DNA from: Puia dinghuensis
GTDB lineage: Bacteria; Bacteroidota; Bacteroidia; Chitinophagales; Chitinophagaceae
Reading direction: 5' to 3'
Length of the DNA stretch: 64,000 nucleotides
Assembly (NCBI RefSeq): GCF_014642875.1
Contig: NZ_BMJC01000003.1
Location: 682,001 to 746,000 of the forward strand
Shown: positions 25,213-33,546 of the stretch, one piece after another
Position numbering within the stretch: position 1 is the first letter of the stretch
Layout: every line of letters begins with the position of its first letter
Translations under genes and position numbers: made by a program
Notes under the pieces: model-generated
What the model was told of the DNA's origin: nothing
Seen by the model: the letters and a program-made list of their open reading frames with translations, nothing else
Database searches by the model: none

Positions 25213-25240
25213 CTTTCAATATTTTCTGAAAATTCAAAAC
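25213..25240 (+). promoter_or_regulatory. Second copy of the composite GbsR-associated element
   Basis: CTTTCA, 8 bases, TGAAA, A, TTCAAAA (25213-25239) aligns column by column with CTTTCA, 8 bases, TGAAA, G, TTCAAAA at 24550-24577. It lies 20 bases before ATG 25260. The rest of 25112-25212 shows no gene. Confidence 0.65.
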
Positions 25241-25259
25241 AAAATAAAAACTTACAACT

Positions 25260-25667
25260 ATGACTTACATTCTCATCTGCTACAGCGTCTACCTCTTATT
25301 AACCGTCACCCTCACCGTGTGGGTTGCCCGCACGCTGTTTCGCAACGGTAAGGTCTTTCTTATCGACATCTTTCATGGCAATGAGGAGTTGGCGAAGGCG
25401 GTCAACAACCTCCTGCTGGTCGGCTTTTACCTGGTGAATATCGGTTATGCCGTATATACGCTGAGTGTCGATTACAACATCTTAACCGCCAGGGTGCTGG
25501 TCGAGGTGCTGAGCATCAAGGTAGGCGCCATCATCCTGATACTTGGCGCGATGCATTTCCTCAACATGCTGATCTTTTTCAAACTGCGTAAAAGGGCAAT
25601 GCTGGAAAAGAAGAGTCTCGCACATCATTTTGTTTACCCCGGTGAAACTGTAAAAAATGAAAAATAA
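25260..25667 (+). CDS. Small integral membrane protein of unknown function
   Basis: A 135-residue protein with four hydrophobic stretches (about 3-25, 45-65, 70-90 and 88-110) and a charged C-terminal tail (LRKRAMLEKKSL). FHGNEELAKAVNNLLLVGFY is the most distinctive stretch. I do not recognise a characterised family. It leads an apparent operon, overlapping the TIGR01777 gene by 11 bases, and carries the regulator-associated element in front. A role at the membrane connected with the lipid genes that follow is an inference from context. Confidence 0.75.
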   Translation: MTYILICYSVYLLLTVTLTVWVARTLFRNGKVFLIDIFHGNEELAKAVNNLLLVGFYLVNIGYAVYTLSVDYNILTARVLVEVLSIKVGAIILILGAMHFLNMLIFFKLRKRAMLEKKSLAHHFVYPGETVKNEK

Positions 25668-26691
25668 AAAGATCGTCATCGCCGGTGGTACGGGTTTCAT
25701 CGGTCAGGCATTGGCCGCCCGCTGGGGCAAGGATAACCAGGTGGTCATCCTCACCCGTCAATCGGCTACGGCTACCGGCAGCCGCTCGGCAACACCCATC
25801 ACCAGCCGGCCGGAGGAGTCCATCAACAACTCCTATAGCCACCGGCTTCTGAGAGCGGCGGATGGCTACAACATCACCTACTGGCATTGGGATGGCCGGT
25901 TTGTAGAGAAACACTGGGCCGATGAGTTGGAAGGCTGCGACCTGGTGCTCAACCTGGCCGGCCGTAGCGTGAACTGCCGGTATACGGCCCGCAACAAGCA
26001 GGCCATCTCAGACAGCCGCGCCGACGCCACCCACGCGATCGGGCAGGCGATCAAGGCAACAGTAGTGCCACCAAAGCTGTGGATCAATGGAGGCTCCGCC
26101 ACTATCTACCGGCATGCACAGGACAGACCGCAGGATGAGTATACGGGTGAGATGGCGGATGACTTCTCCGTGCGGGTCTGCAAGCGTTGGGAGAAGACCT
26201 TCGACGAGCAACGTACTCCTTTTACCCGCAAGATCGCGTTGCGGCTGGCGATCATCCTTGGACATGGCGGCGTGGTCGTCCCGTATCTCAATCTGGTGAA
26301 GTATGGGCTCGGTGGCCGGCAGGGTAATGGGCAGCAGATGTACAGCTGGGTACATATCGATGATGTTGGTCGCGCCATCGAATGGTTTCTCGACCATCCC
26401 GAACTGGAAGGCACCTACAACCTCTCGGCGCCGGGCCCCGTGACGAATGCTGTCTTTATGGAGACCCTCCGCAAGGTCACCGGCAATCGCCTGGGTCTGC
26501 CCGCACCCGCCTTCCTGTTAAAACTCGGCGCCCTGCTCATCGGCACGGAGACCGAGCTATTGCTGAAGAGCCGTTGGGTGCTGCCGGCAAAATTGCTGGA
26601 GACGGGATTCCGGTTCGAATACGACCGGGTGGAGCCGGCATTGAACGCGATTGTCGGCAAGCTGCCGCGCAAGAGGTTTCATTTGTTCTGA
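25657..26691 (+). CDS. TIGR01777-family SDR epimerase-like protein
   Basis: Extended short-chain dehydrogenase-like protein of 344 residues. NAD(P)-binding GGTGFIGQALA sits at 10-20; LVLNLAGRSVNCRYT and RLAIILGHGGVVVPYL are family signatures, and the C-terminal part (about 285-344) fits the DUF1731 extension with LPAPAFLLKLGALLIG. An unusual insert rich in Ser/Thr (about residues 36-65) separates the first beta-alpha unit from the next. Its enzymatic activity is unknown in the family. The gene overlaps the upstream membrane protein and lies 18 bases before the desaturase. Confidence 0.9.
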   Translation: MKNKKIVIAGGTGFIGQALAARWGKDNQVVILTRQSATATGSRSATPITSRPEESINNSYSHRLLRAADGYNITYWHWDGRFVEKHWADELEGCDLVLNLAGRSVNCRYTARNKQAISDSRADATHAIGQAIKATVVPPKLWINGGSATIYRHAQDRPQDEYTGEMADDFSVRVCKRWEKTFDEQRTPFTRKIALRLAIILGHGGVVVPYLNLVKYGLGGRQGNGQQMYSWVHIDDVGRAIEWFLDHPELEGTYNLSAPGPVTNAVFMETLRKVTGNRLGLPAPAFLLKLGALLIGTETELLLKSRWVLPAKLLETGFRFEYDRVEPALNAIVGKLPRKRFHLF

Positions 26692-26709
26692 TCCAAAAAA
26701 CCAATTGTT

Positions 26710-27495
26710 ATGAGCTTATTACACGACCAACGGCTTAGAACCGTCCGGTGGCGGGATCTCAGTCGGCTGACATTCACCGAAAAGGTGATCGAGAATGGCA
26801 TCACGCTGCCCTGGCTTATCGCTTCCCTGACCCTCGCCTGGTTTCATCTTTATCTTTTGGCAGCACCCTGTTCGTTTCTTTTCTTTCTTACGGGACTGCG
26901 TGTAGTACATAACGGGTTCCATCATACCCTCGGAGTTTCGAAGACTGCCACCTGGTTCACCTTATTCCTCAACAGCATGCTGATGATGACGGCGATGCAC
27001 GCTGTAAAATACAACCATCTCCGTCATCATAAGTACTGTTTACAGGAAGAGGATGTCGAAGGAAATTGCGCAAGGATGAAGCCGTTGGTGGCAGTCCTTT
27101 ATGGTCCGATCTTTATCTACAGGCTTCATGCCGTGGCGTTACGGGATGGCGGCAAAGCCATAAGGCAGGGAATCCGGATCGAACTGGCGGCGATGGTGTT
27201 GTTTGCGTTGGCTGCTTTCTTCTTCCGGCTCCGCTTCCTGGAGTACCATATCCTCGCTATGCTGACAGGCGAATTGTTCTCGGGGTTCTTTGCCGTGTGG
27301 ACGGTTCATCATGACTGCGATGAGCATGTGTTTGCCCGGACCCTGAGCCCGCGTTGGAAGAATTTCTTTACCTATAACATGTTCTACCATTTAGAGCACC
27401 ACCTCTTTCCGGGGGTGCCGACGATAAAATTACCGGAGCTGTCGACCCGCATCAGGGAGAAGCTGCCCGATCTGCAGGTAAAAGAAGTGTTCTAG
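26710..27495 (+). CDS. Membrane fatty-acid desaturase family protein
   Basis: Di-iron membrane oxygenase of 261 residues. Histidine boxes are visible: HNGFHH, HLRHH, HHDCDEH and HLEHHLFPGVP, spaced as in the FA_desaturase family. Hydrophobic segments flank the boxes at about 33-60, 155-185 and 175-200. The second box occurs in MHAVKYNHLRHHKYCLQEED. The substrate may be an acyl lipid, or a carotenoid or sphingolipid-type chain; the family does not decide. It is the third gene in the GbsR-linked cluster, consistent with membrane lipid adjustment. Confidence 0.88.
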   Translation: MSLLHDQRLRTVRWRDLSRLTFTEKVIENGITLPWLIASLTLAWFHLYLLAAPCSFLFFLTGLRVVHNGFHHTLGVSKTATWFTLFLNSMLMMTAMHAVKYNHLRHHKYCLQEEDVEGNCARMKPLVAVLYGPIFIYRLHAVALRDGGKAIRQGIRIELAAMVLFALAAFFFRLRFLEYHILAMLTGELFSGFFAVWTVHHDCDEHVFARTLSPRWKNFFTYNMFYHLEHHLFPGVPTIKLPELSTRIREKLPDLQVKEVF

Positions 27496-27532
27496 GCTGT
27501 GAACAAACCGCGTTGCCGATTGTATTATCAAC

Positions 27533-27901
27533 ATGTCCATCGAAAAAAAGACACTGGTCCTTGGAGCCTCGGATAATCCCGAACGCTATAGCTATCTGGC
27601 CATGAACCGGCTGCGAAGCAAGGGGCATCCGGTGGTAGCCATTGGCCTGAGGCCGGTCACCGTGGGAGATGTAGCCATCGACACGGAAAAGAAGGCCTTC
27701 ACAGATGTCGACACCGTGACGCTCTACCTCAATCCAAGGCTGCAAAAAGAATACTACGATTATATCCTTTCCCTCCATCCCAAACGTATCATCTTCAATC
27801 CCGGTGCGGAGAATCATGAATTAGCCGGATTGGCACAGGCCAACGGCATTCAGCCCCTCGAGGCCTGTACGCTGGTGCTGCTGAGTACGGGGCAGTTCTG
27901 A
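27533..27901 (+). CDS. CoA-binding domain protein
   Basis: A 122-residue single-domain Rossmann protein of the CoA-binding family (YccU-like). The opening TLVLGASDNPERYSYLAMNR and the later HPKRIIFNPGAENHELAG are characteristic; the ligand loop usually binds CoA or a nucleotide. It follows the desaturase by 37 bases and may be the last gene of that operon. Enzymatic function is not established for small stand-alone members. Confidence 0.87.
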   Translation: MSIEKKTLVLGASDNPERYSYLAMNRLRSKGHPVVAIGLRPVTVGDVAIDTEKKAFTDVDTVTLYLNPRLQKEYYDYILSLHPKRIIFNPGAENHELAGLAQANGIQPLEACTLVLLSTGQF

Positions 27902-27969
27902 CCCCCTGAAAACCACTAGCTTACATAAGAAAATTTTATTATCTTCAATGGTAAATCAAACACTATCAT

Positions 27970-28674
27970 ATGAAGAAGTACTTGGCTGAACTCATCGGCA
28001 CTTTCTCGCTTGTGTTAGTTGGCTGTGGCGCTGCCGTTATATCCGGCAAGACCATTGCGGCAGGCGCCCCTGCGGGCATCGGCTTATTGGGGATCGCGCT
28101 GGCTTTCGGGCTTACGGTTGCTGTAATGTGTTATGCTATCGGCCCTATCTCGGGCTGTCACATCAATCCTGCCATCACCGTTGCCATGCTGGTTGCAGGC
28201 AAGATCAATGGAAGGGATGCGGTCGGTTATATCGTCGGACAATTCGTTGGCGCCTTACTGGGGGCAGCGGTATTGTATGCTTTTCAGCAGGGAGCGTCCA
28301 ATTTCACGATGGGTGAATGGGCGTTGGGTTCCAACGGCTGGGGACCAGGTTACCTGGGCAATTACAGCATTGTCTCGGCTTTCCTGGCAGAAGCCGTGAT
28401 GACCTTCCTGTTTCTCTTTGTCATCTTTGCGACGACATCGAAGCTGGGCACCGGGCCAATGACAGGGCTTGCCATCGGGTTAACGCTTGTGCTCATCCAT
28501 CTCGTAGTCATCCCTATCACGGGAACATCGGTGAATCCTGCGCGAAGCTTCGGCCCTGCTTTGTTCGCTGGCGGAAAGGCGCTTCAGCAACTGTGGCTTT
28601 TTATTGTTGCCCCTCTCGTTGGAGGCATCGTGGCTGCATGGTTATGGAAAGGCGTATTTGAAACAAAGGCCTAA
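27970..28674 (+). CDS. Aquaporin (MIP family, AqpZ-like)
   Basis: Channel protein of 234 residues with six membrane helices and the two pore half-helices: HINPAIT (Asn66-Pro-Ala) and SVNPARSFGPAL. The arginine after the second NPA motif and a histidine in LIHLVVIPITG fit the narrow selectivity filter of water-specific aquaporins rather than glycerol facilitators, which are longer in the fifth-sixth helix loop. It stands alone with a 68-base gap before it and 84 bases after it. Confidence 0.93.
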   Translation: MKKYLAELIGTFSLVLVGCGAAVISGKTIAAGAPAGIGLLGIALAFGLTVAVMCYAIGPISGCHINPAITVAMLVAGKINGRDAVGYIVGQFVGALLGAAVLYAFQQGASNFTMGEWALGSNGWGPGYLGNYSIVSAFLAEAVMTFLFLFVIFATTSKLGTGPMTGLAIGLTLVLIHLVVIPITGTSVNPARSFGPALFAGGKALQQLWLFIVAPLVGGIVAAWLWKGVFETKA

Positions 28675-28710
28675 TGCTGAGCGCTTAATAAAACCTTAAT
28701 CTCCATGCGA

Positions 28711-28742
28711 TTTTGCTATTAGAGGGTTTTTCGGTAAATTCG
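28711..28742 (+). promoter_or_regulatory. Promoter overlapping a hairpin before the YkuK-like gene
   Basis: TTTTG (28711-28715), 19 bases and TAAATTCG (28735-28742) resemble the Bacteroidota promoter. GGGTTTTTCG and CGAAAAATCC (28724-28750) form an inverted repeat across the -7 box, a plausible operator or aquaporin terminator. Confidence 0.55.
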
Positions 28743-28758
28743 AAAAATCCTTTATTAT

Positions 28759-29232
28759 ATGCTATGGCGAAAATTTAATGGTGATGTCATCGAACTTCCC
28801 ATCATTCAAGCCGTTGAAAACGCGATCCGCAGGGAGACCGAGAAGGGCTACCGGCTGAAAGTATGTATCGGCACCGACTCCCAGGTAAAAGGTTTGGAAA
28901 CGGAATTTGCTACCGTGATCGTTTTTCTGCGTGAAGGACATGGCGGGTTCATGTTCATTCACAACGAAAAGACCCGACATCAGTACACGATCAAAGAACG
29001 GATGCTGGTAGAGGTAGCAAAGAGCATCGAGATTGCTTACGAGCTTTGCAATCTCTTCAACAAGTATAATGTCGACATGGAAGTCCATGCTGACATCAAT
29101 ACGAATCCGCATTTCAAGAGCAATGATGCATTGAAGGAAGCGATGGGTTACATCCTTGGTATGGGCTTCGCCTTCAAGGCCAAGCCGGAAGCATTTGCCA
29201 GCAGCAGCTGTGCAAATAAAGTTGTGAACTAG
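28759..29232 (+). CDS. YkuK/DUF458-family ribonuclease H-like protein
   Basis: A 157-residue protein with an RNase H-like fold prediction by family: KVCIGTDSQVKG carries the first acidic residue, and VDMEVHADINTNPHFKSN and GFAFKAKPEAFASSSCANKV are strongly conserved in the DUF458/YkuK group. Function is not established experimentally as far as I know; in Bacillus ykuK belongs to the competence regulon. It is a separate unit with its own promoter. Confidence 0.88.
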   Translation: MLWRKFNGDVIELPIIQAVENAIRRETEKGYRLKVCIGTDSQVKGLETEFATVIVFLREGHGGFMFIHNEKTRHQYTIKERMLVEVAKSIEIAYELCNLFNKYNVDMEVHADINTNPHFKSNDALKEAMGYILGMGFAFKAKPEAFASSSCANKVVN

Positions 29233-29263
29233 TCCGCACCCGCCGATATTCCTACGCGGCGAC

Positions 29264-29284
29264 GGTCGTGCCCCAATCACGACC
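29264..29284 (+). terminator. Hairpin after the YkuK-like gene, no T-run
   Basis: GGTCGTG-CCCCAAT-CACGACC is a perfect seven-base stem about 30 bases beyond the stop. There is no following T-tract, so it may stabilise the 3' end rather than terminate. The remaining bases to 29436 show no gene. Confidence 0.4.
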
Positions 29285-29436
29285 CATGGAATTGTCTCCC
29301 CTCTAAATAGCTGATTTTCACTTCGTTCATCACTCTCCAGCGCATTAATTTATCAGCATACTACTAAGTTGGTATTGGATTCATTCGCCAGAATGTATAC
29401 ATTGCCAGCCGACCCTTCTGACCATAATCCTATCGC

Positions 29437-30198
29437 ATGACCCAGGAGACCAGCGCTTTTATTGTAGATGATGAATATCAGAGCAGGCTTGTTATTGCCC
29501 AACTGTTGAGCCGTTATTTTCCCGGCATACAGATCCTTGGACAAGCGGGCTCCGTGGCGGAAGCTACGGAAGGCATCCGGTTATTGCGACCACAAGTGAT
29601 ATTCCTGGATGTACAAATGCAGGGCGAGACGGGATTCGAAGTGCTGGACCAGTTGCCGGAAAGTGAATTTGAGATCATCTTCACCACAGCGCACCAGGAA
29701 TATGCAGTAAAAGCCTTTAGGTACAGCGCGATCGACTACCTCATAAAGCCCATAGACCCGCCCGCCCTGGCGGAGGCTACCCAAAAAGCAATCAATAAGA
29801 TACGGCTTCAACGATCCCGCACAGCCGAACAGTTGCAAGTACTTCATCAGCAAATAAATCCTGGTCAAAAGTTCACGAATAAGATCGCCGTACCCACCTC
29901 CGAAGGGCTACAGTTCCTCCCCGTTCAGGATATTATTTACTGCCAGGGCCAGGGCAATTATACTGAGATATTCCTGGTCAGCGGTCAGAAGATCACTTCC
30001 AGCCATACGTTGAGGTCCTACGAAGAAATGTTGGGCGGGCAGCACTTTTTCCGTGCGCACAAATCATTCCTGATCAACCTCCTGCATATCGAAAAATACC
30101 TGAGGGGCGAAGGCGGCATCGCAGTGATGAGCAATGGCTCTGAAATTGAAATAGCAAGACGTAATAAGACCAGTTTCCTGAACCTTTTCAAAGGATAA
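29437..30198 (+). CDS. LytTR-family response regulator
   Basis: Two-component response regulator of 253 residues. The receiver domain (1-120) has the acidic pocket VDDE, phosphoacceptor Asp58 in IFLDVQMQG, Thr in FTTAHQEYAVKA and the lysine in YLIKPID. A LytTR DNA-binding domain follows (about 150-253) with IIYCQGQGNYTEIFL and FFRAHKSFLINL. The partner kinase gene starts three bases after the stop. The regulator/kinase pair lies upstream of surface-protein genes that may be targets. Confidence 0.93.
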   Translation: MTQETSAFIVDDEYQSRLVIAQLLSRYFPGIQILGQAGSVAEATEGIRLLRPQVIFLDVQMQGETGFEVLDQLPESEFEIIFTTAHQEYAVKAFRYSAIDYLIKPIDPPALAEATQKAINKIRLQRSRTAEQLQVLHQQINPGQKFTNKIAVPTSEGLQFLPVQDIIYCQGQGNYTEIFLVSGQKITSSHTLRSYEEMLGGQHFFRAHKSFLINLLHIEKYLRGEGGIAVMSNGSEIEIARRNKTSFLNLFKG

Positions 30199-30201
30199 CT
30201 A

Positions 30202-33200
30202 GTGTTGACAAGACCTTTTCTTTATGGTTGCATGCTACTAGCGCAACTACTTCTCTGTAGTCTTACCGGCAGAGCGGTTCGCCAGCATTTTTATTTACAT
30301 AAATATACAGCCAATGACGGGTTGCCCGATTCCTACGTCCTGCAGATCTACCAGGATAGGCAGGGATTTTTGTGGGTGGGAACGGCAAATGGGCTCAGCC
30401 GGTTCGATGGCAGGGAATTCGTCAATTATGGATATGCCGCCGGGTTGCCCAACCTGACGGTGGATTGTATTTATGAAGATCATAACCAGCGAATATGGGT
30501 CGGCACCCGTAATGGGATCGCAGAGATCAAAGGCAGGAAATGTATCACGTATCCTTTTGATGATAATCAGCCCGTCTCCTTTATATTCGGCATTGAGGAA
30601 TTAAAGAACAACGATCTCCTGGCATTTACGGATAAAGGGGTGTACCGGTGGAACACCTGTCAGTGGAAGAAGATCCAATTATATCCCGGAATGGGTAACC
30701 ATGCCTGCCGCAACATCATTGAGACCGGAAAGGGCATGTTCATTAATTACGGCGACAACCTGGTGCTCCGGGATAATGGGGGGCAATACCGCCTATTAGG
30801 CCAACATCCCCTGGCGCGTACCTGGTACAATAGGCTGGCCTTGTACGATGACCGGTTGTACCTGAGCCTGCCGGACAGACTGGTATCGTCAGGGCCGGCA
30901 GGCGCCGGGTTATTACCGACAGATGCCGGATCATTATTTGAACATACGCTGTACAATAATAAGATTGAAAATTATTTCCATGATTCCCGGGGCCGTCTAT
31001 GGATGAGCACTGAGCAGGAAGGGCTGCTGGTCTCCCGGAAAGACGACGAGAAGGTGATCACAGACTCTTTTCCCCTGACCCAGAACCTGGTGTCGGATAT
31101 TTATGAAGATAGGGATGGGAATATCTGGGTGGGCTGCGTGGACGGGTTGCTGCAGATCAGGGAAGTGAATTATACCCTTTTCCCTGCCACCCGTAATCCG
31201 TTGTTAAAGGACGTACGCAACCTGGCCAGTGCGCAGGATAACGCCGTGATCGCCTGCACCGGCAACGGCCTGCTGCAATTTAAGGGCGACGGGTTCGGCC
31301 CTATGCCGCTTACCTATACCCCCTCCGCCGCCGCCGGTATCGCCAGGCAAATAGTGGATGACTGGTGCCGGGATTCCCTGGGCAGAACATGGCTGGCGAT
31401 GCGTGAAAAAAAAATATGCCTGCTGGAAAGGAACAGGTTGAAGGATATAACCGGGATAACCGGGGAGGCAGGTAGCAAACAGAGTAGTTACTGGCGGATA
31501 GGTTTTAATAAAGTGAATAAAAAAGTGTACCTGTGTGCCCAGGCCCTCTTATATGGGAATGAGCACGGCCTGGATGTTTTCCGGGCAACCGGCAGCGGGC
31601 AACCGATCACCCGGCTGCGCGGGATCCACTGCTTTGATAATGGGCGCGTCCTGGTCAATACGGCCGACAGACTGCTGATGATAGATATGGAGGGGAGGGT
31701 GCGGGATGTCTCCCGCGAAACAGGGACCACCGGGTCCAACTCTTTTATGACCTTTTATACCGAACCTTCCGGGAAATTCTGGATCGGCTATTACGGCGGG
31801 CTTATACGATGTCATTGGAATGAACAGCAGTTGCCGGTGCAGGAGCTAACGATCACCGTTAAGGATGGCTTACCCCAGGATGTTGTGCCAACCCTTACTA
31901 TAGATGCCATGGGCAGGGTATGGGCCATCACCGGCTCGGGATTGGTAGTCGTGGAAACAGGCACGTCTCCGACAGACCGACCCATCATACACCGGCTGAG
32001 CGAACAAATGGGGATTTCCTATAATCAATGGCGGGATGCCAGGTTACTGACAGAGCCGGGCGGAGAGGTATGGATGAGCACTGGGGACTGCATTTTCCGG
32101 TGGGACCCGTCCCTGGTGCAATTCAGTAATGCTCCTCCTGCCACAGCGATTGAAGATGTCCAGCTCAACCTGCAGCCGACCCAATGGAGCGCATGGGCGG
32201 ACACGCTCTATGGATACCGGCAATTACCCCGGCTGGCGGTATTGCCCTACAATCAGAATAACCTGAGCATATCGTATAGGGCCCCTTGTTTCAGCAGCAC
32301 ATCCGGGCTGGAATATTCCTATCACCTGGAAGTGGAAGACGGCGATGTACAGCCGAAGATTCAGGCTGCCGGGTGGAGCCCCGCCACAAAGAATAATGCC
32401 GTATCCTTCGTAAAGCTCCCCCCCGGCAGGTACCGTTTTACCGTGAGGGCCCGTGTATCCGACACCGACTGGGGTAAGCCGGCTGAAGTTGCCTTTATGA
32501 TCGAACGGCCGTATTGGCAAACCGGGTGGTTCAGACTGTCGCTTGTGGCGCTGACCGCCGCCCTGCTGAGTCTGGCTCTTTACTACCTCATACGGCGCAT
32601 CCGGCGCAAGGCGCAGATCCGGGAGCAACTGCAGGAGTTGGAATTGAAAGCACTACGCTCCCAGATGAATCCCCACTTTATTTACAATTCGCTCAATTCG
32701 ATACAGGCGCTGGTACTCGATAACAAACCGGAAGAAGCCTCTTTGTATATCAGTAAATTCGGCCGCTTGTTACGGCGGGTGCTCAACCATTCGGAGCAAA
32801 GCACCATTTCCCTTAAAGTAGAGCTGGAAGCGCTGGAATGGTACCTTCAACTGGAGCAATTACGGCTGCACGTTAGTTTGCAATACACGATCATGACAAG
32901 CCCGGATATTGACCCGGATGAAGAAGGGCTTCCGCCGCTGATCCTGCAACCCTTTGCAGAGAACGCACTGTGGCACGGGCTGAGCCGGAAAGAAGGCGAA
33001 CGCCGGCTGGATATCCTGGTGAAAACGGACAATGACTGGCTGATCGCAGAGATCATCGATAACGGGATAGGCCGGGAGCAGGCCGCCGCCGGAAAGGTGA
33101 TCCGGGAAGCCAACGAATCAAAAGGCATTGAGATCAGCAGACGCAGAATAAAAGAGCATAACGGAACAGAAGAGCCGGCGCCAATTGATATTGGCGACCT

Positions 33201-33276
33201 ATATGATCCTGATCACCGGCCGGCAGGTACAAAGGTGATCCTGCGGATCAGGAGAAAAAGAATGCTGCCCGGATAA
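30202..33276 (+). CDS. Propeller-type sensor histidine kinase (Reg_prop, Y_Y_Y, HisKA-type LytS class)
   Basis: Membrane sensor of 1024 residues with GTG start three bases after its response regulator. A signal/anchor segment precedes many Reg_prop beta-propeller repeats (pattern DGLPDSYVLQIYQDRQGFLW then VGTANGLSRFDG, about 35-640). A Y_Y_Y immunoglobulin-like domain follows (about 690-765), with KLPPGRYRFTVRA. A single membrane helix (about 775-797) leads to a PF06580-type kinase domain: QMNPHFIYNSLNS with His825 and an ATP-binding lid ending in IIDNGIGREQ. Propeller kinases of this type usually sense carbohydrate-like or peptide ligands in the periplasm. Confidence 0.92.
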   Translation: MLTRPFLYGCMLLAQLLLCSLTGRAVRQHFYLHKYTANDGLPDSYVLQIYQDRQGFLWVGTANGLSRFDGREFVNYGYAAGLPNLTVDCIYEDHNQRIWVGTRNGIAEIKGRKCITYPFDDNQPVSFIFGIEELKNNDLLAFTDKGVYRWNTCQWKKIQLYPGMGNHACRNIIETGKGMFINYGDNLVLRDNGGQYRLLGQHPLARTWYNRLALYDDRLYLSLPDRLVSSGPAGAGLLPTDAGSLFEHTLYNNKIENYFHDSRGRLWMSTEQEGLLVSRKDDEKVITDSFPLTQNLVSDIYEDRDGNIWVGCVDGLLQIREVNYTLFPATRNPLLKDVRNLASAQDNAVIACTGNGLLQFKGDGFGPMPLTYTPSAAAGIARQIVDDWCRDSLGRTWLAMREKKICLLERNRLKDITGITGEAGSKQSSYWRIGFNKVNKKVYLCAQALLYGNEHGLDVFRATGSGQPITRLRGIHCFDNGRVLVNTADRLLMIDMEGRVRDVSRETGTTGSNSFMTFYTEPSGKFWIGYYGGLIRCHWNEQQLPVQELTITVKDGLPQDVVPTLTIDAMGRVWAITGSGLVVVETGTSPTDRPIIHRLSEQMGISYNQWRDARLLTEPGGEVWMSTGDCIFRWDPSLVQFSNAPPATAIEDVQLNLQPTQWSAWADTLYGYRQLPRLAVLPYNQNNLSISYRAPCFSSTSGLEYSYHLEVEDGDVQPKIQAAGWSPATKNNAVSFVKLPPGRYRFTVRARVSDTDWGKPAEVAFMIERPYWQTGWFRLSLVALTAALLSLALYYLIRRIRRKAQIREQLQELELKALRSQMNPHFIYNSLNSIQALVLDNKPEEASLYISKFGRLLRRVLNHSEQSTISLKVELEALEWYLQLEQLRLHVSLQYTIMTSPDIDPDEEGLPPLILQPFAENALWHGLSRKEGERRLDILVKTDNDWLIAEIIDNGIGREQAAAGKVIREANESKGIEISRRRIKEHNGTEEPAPIDIGDLYDPDHRPAGTKVILRIRRKRMLPG

Positions 33277-33469
33277 AAGCCGATAACCCTGCAGCGCTGG
33301 CTCAGCCAATCCCTCCTTTAAACGGTGAATCGAACCGTATACTAATTCCCATCCAAAAGACCATGAATAAGTATTTTTTTTGTATCGTAATGCCGTAAGT
33401 ATTACTAACCCTATGGCGGCTTTGCTACTTCACCGGTACGGGCTCTGAGTATAAATGCGGGTCACCACC

Positions 33470-33499
33470 AGACTGCCTTCACGCGAGGCAGTCTCTTTT
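33470..33499 (+). terminator. Hairpin terminator or attenuator before the kelch gene
   Basis: AGACTGCCT, loop TCACGCG, AGGCAGTCT form a perfect nine-base stem followed by CTTTTG. It lies 195 bases after the kinase stop and 50 before the next ATG. A tiny frame MNKYFFCIVMP (33363-33398) precedes it. The rest of 33277-33546 shows no gene. Confidence 0.55.
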
Positions 33500-33546
33500 G
33501 CAACATTCCTGCCGGCAGAAGTTATCTTCATCCTAATCCTTATTTT

